Below are positions 56,701-64,000 of a stretch of DNA of 64,000 nt, piece by piece. Positions within the stretch are counted from its first letter, which is position 1; each line of letters opens with the position of its first letter. The notes below the pieces were generated by a model, which was not told where the DNA came from, made no database searches, and saw only the letters and a list, made by a program, of their open reading frames with translations. Where the stretch lies: the NCBI GenBank assembly GCA_002049455.2, contig KV919076.1, positions 1 through 64,000 of the forward strand, written 5' to 3'. A program made the position numbers and the translations under genes. Origin of the DNA: Porphyra umbilicalis. Its lineage: Eukaryota; Rhodophyta; Bangiophyceae; Bangiales; Bangiaceae.

Positions 56701-59700
56701 CGCCGTCGCTGCCTCCTTCTCTGCCGTCACCACCACAGCCGCTGCCCCCGCCGACCGCCTTAGCCGCCGGCGTCGGCCGAACCGCAACCGCTGCCGCCGC
56801 CGCCGACGGCGGCCACGGCCACGGACGCCACCTCCGCCAATGAGCGCTGCTGCCGCTGCCGCGGCCGATGACCGCTTCCGACGACCGCCTCCCCGGCCAT
56901 CGCCACTTTCGGCCCGACAGCCACGCCCGTCCTCGCCTCCGACACCAGCGACGGCGCGGCCGACCGCCGCCCCCGCGGCCGCCGTCTCCAACCGGCGTCA
57001 CGGCCGACGGCAGCCGACAACACCTTCAGGACCACCCCCGCCGCCGCTGACCGCCACCCCTTGCCGGCCGATGCCCCGCCCGCCCCTCCCGCTGTCCCCC
57101 CCACTGTCGCGACGGCCGTCCGCCGCGCCGCCCCAGGCCGCTGCGCCCCCTGTCGTCTCCCGCGCCTCTGCCCCCGCCACCGTCTGCAGCCGGCGCCCTT
57201 GCCGTCCCCGCTGCAGCGGTCGGCAGCCACCGGCTCCCCCTCCCCCCACGCCGTTGTCGGCCGTCACCGCCGCTGTCTTCGCCCCCGCTGCCCCCGCCGC
57301 CTCCACTGTCGTCGGCTGCGCCCACCGCCCCTGCTCCCGCCGCCAGCTGCCGCGGCCGGCGCCGCCCTTGTCGTCCCAGCCACTGCCTCCCGCCGCCCCT
57401 CCGCTGCCAACGCCGCACGCGCCGCCGCAGGCCTCCGCCCCCGCCACAGCCGCCCTCTCCCCCCCCGCCGCCGTCGGCAGCGGCCCCCGCCGCTGGGCCC
57501 GCCGTTTTCGGCCGCCCACACCGGCCCTAACGCACCCGCCGCAGTCGCCCACAGGTTCCTATTGCTCTGCAGCTGTCCGCCCCCACCTCCATTCCCGCCC
57601 TCTCTCCTCCCCCCCCCGCTACCACCCTCTCTCCCCCCCCCCCGCTACCGCCCTCTCTCCTCCCCCCCACGCTACCACCTCCTATCGGCGCCGGCCAGTA
57701 TCTCCTTTGCGGCGGCCAACCCGCCGTTACAGCCCCCCCCCCCCCTCCAAAGCCAGTTAAGGGCGGTCTCTTACTCATTTCAGAGGCTTCTCATGGGCTG
57801 TAAATACCAGTAAGAAGGTCGTCCTCCCACTTTTGTCTGACTACGACACACAGATGGGGACCTTTCAGGCCGAAGAAGTCGGGACCTTCCTTCTCAGTGC
57901 ATGCGCATATTATTCTTGTACAAGTACCTCCTTTTTCTGTCCCAGACACTCTTCATGTCACTCTGCCTCAAGGCCTCGTAGGCACATGCCGAGCAAGAAG
58001 GGTACGCGTTCGGTTTGCCCCCATCCCCCCCGCGGCATGGAGGCATTTCCCCAGCGCGTCGGAGGCGACGCCGTCGAGGCCGACGGCGCGGAGGCGCGAA
58101 TTGGCCGCGTATGCAAGCAGCGCCGCGCTGCGGGGTGGGGGGGTGGGGGTCGCCGGCGCGCGCCGCCAGCCGGCCGTCTCAGACTTCGGCCGCCACGTCG
58201 CTTCTGTGTCGTTGCGGAGGGGGGAGGAACCGGGGGGGAGAGTTGCGCGAGGCCGGTCGGGGGGCGGCACTGGCAGGCCAGCGGGGAGGGTGCGCTCGTC
58301 GCTAGCTGGTGAGTGTGCCTTGCTGCTTCCGATTGGTGAGGGCGCGCCGGGGTGGACCTGTGGCAGGGATAGTGCTCCAGGTGGGGCAAAGGGATGGTTG
58401 GTCATGGGATAGTGGCGTGGCTAGAGGTTTGGGCGGGGTCGGACTGGAGGTGGTGCTTCGTTAAGGTTGGCGTCCCAGCCTGTGGTCAGCTATCACATAC
58501 GACGGGGCAGCAGGCAAACACCAACAACAACGCTCACGCGTTGGCGACCCGGTGCACGGTTCTACAGTGAGCCTGCTGCCTGAGCTGTCAACGTTTCCCC
58601 TCTCGCACTTGCCAGCAGTGCCCACAATAGCAGGAGGCAACAACAAAAGTGAACAAACAGGCACTCAGAAGTGCCTAGATCACGGTTACTGCCCCCTATC
58701 GACCCTTTCTGGCCCAGCTTTGGCCTCCTCGGGACAGCACAGCCTGGAGACGGGGCGTGTCGGCGCCTTGGAAATCGCCCTCGTCAGCCGAAGGTGGCAT
58801 GCACACGGTCGAGGGTGACACGGACACGGCTCTCGGGCCACCCGCTGGCGCGATTCGACAGGCCACCGTGGCCGCTGGCGACGGTTCGACCGGCATGATT
58901 CAGGCTCTAACACCTTCCACGGCCTGAGGGGGTGCGACCGCAACACACGTCATGCACTCGAGCGGATTCGATCCGAGTTGGTACCGAAAGGCCTCCACGT
59001 GTCTCGCCAGATTGCCTTGGTTTAAGCAGTTTGGCCTCCGTTCACACGCTTTCCGTGACATGTTTGGCAGCTATTCGACGGACGCCTCTTCATTTCGATA
59101 CTGGCGACGACGCTGATACGTGTCCTTCGTTGGCAACCACCCAGTGCGGCCAACAACGTCGAGGCCAACGGCGCTCAGATCTTCGAAAGGTAGCCCACTC
59201 CATTTTACCCATTACATTGCCCGTTGGCAACGCGTTGGCCCGTTGGCAACTGACCACTCGCAGGGCCACACGTAGCGGTTTCATTTCACCGTTTCAGACC
59301 GTTGGCCCGACATTGGTGGGAATGCTCTTACAATGCACGAGCGACGGGGAAACACCGAGTTTGAGTCAAGCCAAAGTTTTCCGGGCACACAAGTGGAGAA
59401 AGGCGTCAACAAGGATAGAAGTAGGGCGAACGCACCTTGCAGGGTTTCAATTCTCTCTGTACCCGCCCCTTGGCTTCGCTCCGCGTTGATCACCTGTCGG
59501 ACGCCTTTCCATGAGGTTTGTAGATAGCGCGCCTTGCTCTTCACCCGAGCGTCCGTATACCCCGTATACTGAGGGAAACGACCAGCGAGGTGATCAGCAG
59601 CCGCCTGATACTGCGCATTCAGGCCCTTGACATCGTTTCGCTCCTGGAGAGTTGCACGATGGTCGGAAGTCTGCTGCAGCCACTTGAGCAGCTCATGGCA

Positions 59701-60057
59701 CTCATCGCTTCTCCACCGCTTGACCGCTCTCTTGTCGCCGGCCAGCGTCGAGGCCGGACGGCGCCGTGCACGGCCTCGGCGGAAAGTCTCAAGGGAGGGT
59801 GAGGCATCAGCTCCCGTGGCCTCCTCCGAGCCTCCGGCGGGAGACGGGGGTGGGTCGGTATGGGTTGAAACCCCAAAAGACGCTTGTTGGGGATTCTTCA
59901 CTAGGGGTGCCCCCCACACCTCTCTCCGCCGCTTCGCGAGCCCGGCTCCCCCCCGAACATGCGGCCACCCCAACATCCGTTCATCCTCGACCGAGCCGCA
60001 ATTGAAGATCTGTCCATGAGCCGCAGAGCGTCCCACGGTTCGCGGAGGTGAGTGCAT
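53789..60057 (-). CDS. Harbinger Myb/SANT-like DNA-binding partner, three exons
   Basis: Predicted exons on the minus strand: 60057-59436, 54659-54594 and 54534-53789, together 1,434 nt or 477 residues, in frame throughout. Exon 1 starts at ATG 60057 and carries a Myb/SANT-like trihelix at residues about 113-207: KRWRSDECHELLKWLQQTSD, ERNDVKGLNAQYQAAADHLA, KARYLQTSWKGVRQVI. Donor CAAG/gtgcg and acceptor aaaacag/CCAAG join ETLQ to AKFPDYELFQDLWG, the usual end of this domain. Intron 1 is 4,776 bp; removing the nested element and one TTA leaves about 170 bp. Intron 2 (54593-54535, 59 bp, gtacg...gag) is less certain. Exon 3 encodes an acidic linker and a coiled coil (NEHDEGRLALLQRKFVSEEK and onward), then a Gly-rich end. 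The protein would bind the element's ends and bring in the transposase. Confidence 0.75.
54905..54975. repeat. 71-bp subterminal palindrome
   Basis: Arms 54905-54938 and 54942-54975 match at 33 of 34 bases around a gcc spacer. They contain repeated gttggc/gccaac motifs, such as ccgttggccccggggccaac. These are likely transposase-binding or hairpin-forming subterminal sequences. Confidence 0.9.
55400..57760. repeat. 2.3-kb C-rich, strand-asymmetric low-complexity tract
   Basis: The plus strand is an irregular mixture of CCG, CCGCC, CCCC and GTCGCC units with C in large excess over G. It is therefore open in two plus-strand frames (Pro/Arg/Ala) and in minus frames (Gly/Arg). No conserved motif appears in any frame. 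I treat the long frames (55452-56669, 56276-57760) as consequences of composition, not genes. Confidence 0.75.
57761..59300. other. Right interior of the 4.6-kb element
   Basis: Mixed-composition DNA with frames up to 160 codons on both strands; none has a recognisable domain. A minus frame 58405-57968 has the most protein-like composition but no support beyond that. From 59110 to 59260 gttggcaac-type motifs recur, mirroring the left end. Confidence 0.5.
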
Positions 60058-62111
60058 GGCGACTGTCAGTTGCTGTAAAATATAAGTGCCCTCTCATTAA
60101 ATAGGGCGCACGCACAACGAAGAGCCTCGCCGCGTGCTACCTCAGAAAGGTGGTCCTCAGGAATATTAAAGAAGGGTATAAAAGCAGTACTTCACACGAT
60201 CCCGTGCAGGAGCGCCACTGTGCCTGGCAAAGATAGCACATACCCGCCTGTTTCACTTGCCACGACCCCCACACCTCCCAATCTGCCGCCAACGTTGGCC
60301 GTGACGGCGGCGCCAGCCACGAGGGGCGGCCGCGTCGCTACTCGCCATATTGCCTGGGGCCGTCCCCCTAGCACCCGTCGCCACGGCCGCGGCGATCACG
60401 GTGGTGCCACCACCGCCGGTCGCCACCGCCACCCCGAGCGCCACCGACCGGTGGGGGCGAGAGCGCGGGCGATCGCCGCCGCTGCCATCGATCGTGGCGG
60501 TGACCTGCACCGCCGCCCGTCGTTGTGGAGGTCGGGGGAGTCACGGTCCACGAGTGTACGTAGCCCACCGCCGCCTTTGTCGTCGGCAGCAGCGGTGGTA
60601 GCCCGTGTAGTGGGTGCGCTCCCGTCGTGGGCGCCGGCCAGTGGTGGGGCCGATAGAAGCATCGGAAGTGGCTATAGAGCCGGGTCGACAGGGTCGCCGA
60701 CACTCCGAAAGACGCGCGCTGGCCACACATGCGCCCGTCTTGGCGGCCGCCCGCGGACTGGTCGACGACAATGGCTACCAAGAATGGCAACCGGCGCAAC
60801 CACCGACGTGGCCGTCCACCACCGGCCGGCCGCGTGCCGACACGCAGCACTGGACTGACCACTCCGTCGCCAAGCGCGTACCCGCCCCCAAGATAGGGCA
60901 GCGCAGGACGCCGGCCGCCGCCACGGCGGCCCCACCGCGCCCCCCCTTCCCCCCCAATCCCACTCCAGGGACGCGTACCGACGCCGGCGCAGGCAGCTAG
61001 TCATTTAGAGAGGTTCGCACACCTCGGCAGCAGCAAGTTAATTAACAGGGGGCACGACCGCGCGCTTCGGCGGCAGCGGCGGCGGCGGAGGCACGGCAAC
61101 CTCTCCGACCGCTGCGCGCCGCGTCCCCGCCTGGCGGCAGCGGCGACGCGACGGTATTCCTCCCCCACACCTCCGCCATCCCCCATGCCGCTGCTGGCGC
61201 AGCGTTGCCATACACAGCAGGCTCGTCCGCCGTGACTGCTCCGTGGCAACACGACGGCAGCAGGAGCGGCGGCGACGGCGGCAACAACCCGCCGCGCCGT
61301 TGCAGATCTTAGCCCAACCATGGAATTGTGAGAAAGCCGCTATAGCGGCCTTTTCTGTCCCTGCAGCCGCGGCATTCCCGCGTAGTTGCGCAGGCAGTGG
61401 CCTGCGCAACACGGGTAGCGTTACCACTCCTGGCACGCAGGCGCACGGCGAGCGTCTTCCCCGAATGCCCCTCTCCCCCTCTCTTACGCCCAGCGGTGCG
61501 CGACGTCCCGCCCGCGCTTTGACAGCACCGCCCACGGCAGGCGCCCGACGCTGACCCGCCGGGCGCCGTCTGCCAGGGAGGAGGTCAACGCTTATGACGG
61601 CTGCGTGGGCGCGGCTCGCTCTAGGAGCGTGCGGCGTCCACGGCCGCGCCCATGGTGACCGTCACGCCCGTTCCTTCTCCAACGGCATCCCGCCCATATC
61701 TGAGTCGCCGCAGCCGCGGCCACCTCACGTGGCTCCCCATAGCGTGGCGCTAGTCGACGAGGCGGCGTCGGCGGCGGCGGCGTCGTCCCCACCGCGCGTC
61801 GCCCGGGGCCACGCATTGGCCGCCCGTTGGCCGCCTCGCTGTGCGGGGAGCCCTCGCGCGGCCTCCGCGTCGGCTGGAGGCGTAGTAACGCCGCTCCTGG
61901 CAAGCGCAGCCGCGGTGGGGGCAGAGAGTGGCTCGCCAGCCACAACAGGACGCGAGGGGGGGAGGGGGGGGGGTGCAGAAGGGTGCACGAGGAAGCGACC
62001 GGAGCAGGGGGCATGAGGGGAGGGATGGCGTGGCACTCCGCGGGGATCCGCTACGATCCGCGTCTAGCACCAACGCCGCCAGGCCACTGAAGTTCAGTGA
62101 AGGGTCCACCG
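60058..62111. other. Intergenic, GC-rich, no supported gene
   Basis: Frames in 60220-61000 and 61040-62110 are Arg/Ala/Pro-rich and overlap on both strands. 60065-60190 is AT-rich and may be the promoter side of the Harbinger Myb gene. An 11-bp stem hairpin with a 4-base loop lies at 61385-61410 (gttgcgcaggc agtg gcctgcgcaac). Confidence 0.5.
61385..61410. repeat. Short perfect hairpin
   Basis: 11-bp stem, loop agtg; no T run follows. Function unknown. Confidence 0.7.
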
Positions 62112-62867
62112 TCAGTCAATGTTCCAACGCATTTTCTGGCTGCTAACCCCCGCGCCAAGTGGCGGCGTAGCGATCAGGTCGACATCAACACCCTCAAGCT
62201 GCTGGCGGACAGCTGCCATGCGCTCAGCCGCCTCCTCCACGTTGGCCGAAGCGCCGCAGCCATGCAGAGCAACATTCACAAGGCCATGACGGGACGCCCA
62301 ACGATGAATGAACCCGTTGGATGCCGCAATGTCAGTGATGCCAAGGTGCTCCGCAAACGGCAAAGCCTTCTGCCGAAGAATGGAAAGAGACAAAGGCACA
62401 CGCTTGCGGCCCCTCGCAAGCACAGCCAGGAACCACTCCAAGAGGGCCTTTTCAACCTGGAGATACTGCCCCGCTCGCGACGACGCTCGGCCGCCAGCCG
62501 CGCCCTCCGCGGCCCGAGAAAGGAGGCTGTCCTTTTGCTTAATGATCTTGTTGATCCCGCTGCGGTCGTACTGGTTATCCAGCTGCCGGCTGATGTAGTC
62601 GATGGTCCGGCCCGCCGCATGCCAGCCAATAACACGCAGTTTCGTGTCCAACGTCATCGGCGTGCGGCGCCGGCGAGCGCCTCCGATGCGCCGGGACGGC
62701 GCGCGCGCCGCAGACGGGGATGCAGATACAGCATTGGCCGTCACGGCCGCGGCCCGCGCGGCCGCCCTCACGCTCTCGGCGTGCTCCGCAGCCAATGCCA
62801 GGCTATGGTCCGCCAAGACCGCCTCAGCCGCGGCAGCGGCGGCATCAATAGCATTGGAGAGTGTCAT
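62112..62867 (-). CDS. CENP-B/Tc5-type transposase N-terminal part
   Basis: 251 residues from ATG 62867 (MTLSNAIDAAAAAAEAVLAD). Residues about 70-115 form a pipsqueak/CENP-B-N helix-turn-helix (TPMTLDTKLRVIGWHAAGRT, SRQLDNQYDRSGINKIIKQK). Residues about 134-200 match the Tc5/CENP-B DNA-binding domain (QYLQVEKALLEWFLAVLARG, LRQKALPFAEHLGITDIAAS, NGFIHRWASRHGL). This pair is the DNA-binding module of pogo/Tigger transposases. The DDE nuclease that should follow is missing: the frame ends soon after, and no DDE-like sequence was found in the 2 kb beyond. It is either a truncated transposon or a DNA-binding protein derived from one. GC-rich codons resemble host genes more than the Harbinger genes do. 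Confidence 0.8.
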   Translation of the reverse strand: MTLSNAIDAAAAAAEAVLADHSLALAAEHAESVRAAARAAAVTANAVSASPSAARAPSRRIGGARRRRTPMTLDTKLRVIGWHAAGRTIDYISRQLDNQYDRSGINKIIKQKDSLLSRAAEGAAGGRASSRAGQYLQVEKALLEWFLAVLARGRKRVPLSLSILRQKALPFAEHLGITDIAASNGFIHRWASRHGLVNVALHGCGASANVEEAAERMAAVRQQLEGVDVDLIATPPLGAGVSSQKMRWNID

Positions 62868-64000
62868 GGTGGTATGAGGATCGCCGTGGGTACGAGTGGT
62901 GCGGTACGGTGGGTAGGGAGAGGAGCATAGGTGTGGTCGGTGCAGACGAATCACGCTAAAGTCGGCTGGATCGGCTTGGCCGTCAGCGGAGCTCCGATCG
63001 CAAACGGCAGGGGTTATATACTGATCCGTGGAGTTCAAGTAAATCGTTTTGTGTTGAATCAGGTACAAAAACCGGGTGGCAAGTGCATTTTAATTTCACA
63101 TTCCTCGATCTCTCCGGCTCTGCGGTGCATCCGTGGTCCCGGTTATATCCACGGTGGATATAACTGGGACGGATATAACTGAATAATGACTGTACAGGCC
63201 CTATTTTAGGTGCATTTTCTAGACAACGAACGGGAGTACTTCGTTGGAAACGGAAACGACGTGCTTCCTCGTGTGGTTCTCAGGAGTCTGCCCATGTAAT
63301 TTTCGTTGGAAGAACGAACAGAACATCCTATTTTCTGGGGCAGTTGTGAAAAACTGGTGCCAGACGGATACGCCAACCGCCGGCACCTGCGAGGGCGCCC
63401 GACAGACCAGCGGCTCGGCGCCAGTCACGTGGCGGGTGTGACAGAGATCTGACAGCCGAGCCTTCCTCGGATTGCCGATCTAACGAACTGACAAGAGCCT
63501 GTCCATCAGAGATCGTTTGTCATTGGCGACTGTGTAGTTTGAAACAAGGCCGGACAAGATCTGACCCAGAGGTCATACAAGCTAGTTTGACCTCTGCTCC
63601 CAGAAACGCAGTGCAGGCTGGAGGCAGTCAGCTGATGATGGTCGCGTCGCGGCCTCAGGGGAAAACGCTCGCCAGTCTCCAGGTCCCCGGGCTTAGAGGT
63701 CACCGAGCGGTGGGGATGATGGAGATTGTGCGAGTGGTGGGGATGGTGGTGGCAAAAGGGTGTTGAGTGCGATGGCCGAGCAGAGACGATGCCAGTGGCG
63801 GTCAGATGGTAACGGTCGATCGCCCATGAGGGCACGACGGCGGCGACGGCTTTGAATTCGTATGGCACTGGAACACCTGACATATTTCGAAGGCTACTTT
63901 GTCAAATGCACTTCCACAAGGCAACCCTCGTGGGCTATATCGAATTCGTGGGCTATATCGGAGGGGAGTAAGAAGACTAGGGCCGTTAAAGCGGACGTTA
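62868..64000. other. Intergenic to window end
   Basis: No gene supported. Contains an 11-bp inverted repeat at 63142-63164 (gttatatccac g gtggatataac) and a following ggatataact copy. Near the end, a ggctatatcg motif occurs twice (about 63932 and 63951), each after gtg. No terminal repeat for the CENP-B-type element was identified. Confidence 0.5.
63142..63164. repeat. Short palindrome gttatatccac/gtggatataac
   Basis: 11-bp perfect arms around a single g. The half-site recurs 12 bp downstream as ggatataact. Could be a protein-binding site or a transposon-end remnant. Confidence 0.7.

Larger units (their letters stand above)
54725..59327. mobile_element. 4.6-kb TIR element, TTA target duplication
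   Basis: 54725-54751 and 59301-59327 are perfect 27-bp inverted repeats with outer end GAGCATTCCCACCAATGTCG. Both are flanked by TTA (54722-54724, 59328-59330), the 3-bp target duplication typical of PIF/Harbinger. The interior has no transposase, so it is probably non-autonomous and may have been moved by the neighbouring transposase. Subterminal ccgttggc/gccaacgg motifs cluster near both ends. The middle is a 2.3-kb C-rich tract. Confidence 0.9.
52125..60057. mobile_element. PIF/Harbinger element core with nested insertion
   Basis: The transposase (plus) and the Myb/SANT-plus-coiled-coil partner (minus) are the standard two-gene set of PIF/Harbinger transposons. They are tail to tail, 404 bp apart. 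The limits given are only the outer coding limits; terminal repeats were not found. A separate 4.6-kb element (54725-59327) sits inside the partner gene's first intron. Without it the core would be about 3.3 kb, normal for Harbinger. Confidence 0.85.

Noticed and set aside
55452-57760. Two long plus-strand Pro-rich open frames (405 and 494 codons)
   Set aside because: They are produced by the C-rich tract; neighbouring frames are equally open and no frame has conserved residues.
58830-58990. tRNA-like ttcga motifs
   Set aside because: No cloverleaf with acceptor, D, anticodon and T stems could be drawn.
1-64000. CRISPR arrays, Shine-Dalgarno sites, operons, rRNA genes
   Set aside because: No regularly spaced repeats with unique spacers, no bacterial start signals, and eukaryotic gene content.

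Overview
The window looks like nuclear DNA of a very GC-rich, intron-poor eukaryote, most like a bangiophyte red alga (Porphyra/Pyropia type). This is an inference. It rests on strongly GC-biased codons, mostly intronless genes, long Ala/Gly/Pro low-complexity inserts in otherwise conserved proteins, eukaryote-specific genes (SEC24, a mitochondrial m-AAA protease, an F-box/LRR protein), a few short GT-AG introns, and long transposon-rich intergenic DNA. No sequence signature fixes the species.

Left half (about 2.5-36.3 kb), the gene-bearing part. In order: a secreted choice-of-anchor-A-like protein (+, 2.5-3.5 kb); an LctP-family L-lactate permease (-, 3.8-6.2 kb) with a 265-bp intron; a small CBM48/AMPK-beta-type carbohydrate-binding protein (+, 7.1-7.8 kb); a giant protein of about 2,980 residues made of ASH/MSP-like Ig repeats (+, 9.4-18.3 kb); a single-pass membrane coiled-coil protein with an acidic tail (-, 18.7-19.9 kb); an unrecognised low-complexity protein (-, 20.8-22.8 kb); an F-box/LRR protein (-, 26.3-28.0 kb); an AFG3-type m-AAA protease with a mitochondrial presequence (-, 28.7-32.0 kb); and the COPII coat subunit SEC24 (+, 32.7-36.2 kb). 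The protease and SEC24 genes are divergent, about 720 bp apart.

Right half (about 37-64 kb), dominated by mobile elements. A 3.1-kb element has perfect 37-bp terminal inverted repeats and a TA flank (37.0-40.1 kb), with a 176-bp MITE-like hairpin inside. Then come a secreted Cys-containing protein with one clean intron (40.7-42.0 kb), a 94-bp palindrome (42.5 kb), and a mitochondrial trypsin-fold-like protein whose nucleophile position is Cys (42.9-44.0 kb). A fossil Ty1/copia-like LTR element follows on the minus strand (44.8-51.8 kb). Next is a PIF/Harbinger transposon core: an intact-looking DDE transposase (52.1-53.4 kb) facing its Myb/SANT partner gene (53.8-60.1 kb). A second 4.6-kb element with 27-bp terminal inverted repeats and a TTA target duplication sits inside the first intron of that partner gene. 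Finally there is a truncated CENP-B/Tc5 (pogo-like) transposase (62.1-62.9 kb).

Several otherwise convincing genes change reading frame at runs of G/C or at GCC repeats. This pattern points first to homopolymer errors in the assembly, with real decay as the alternative. No rRNA, tRNA, CRISPR or bacterial-type operon signals were found.
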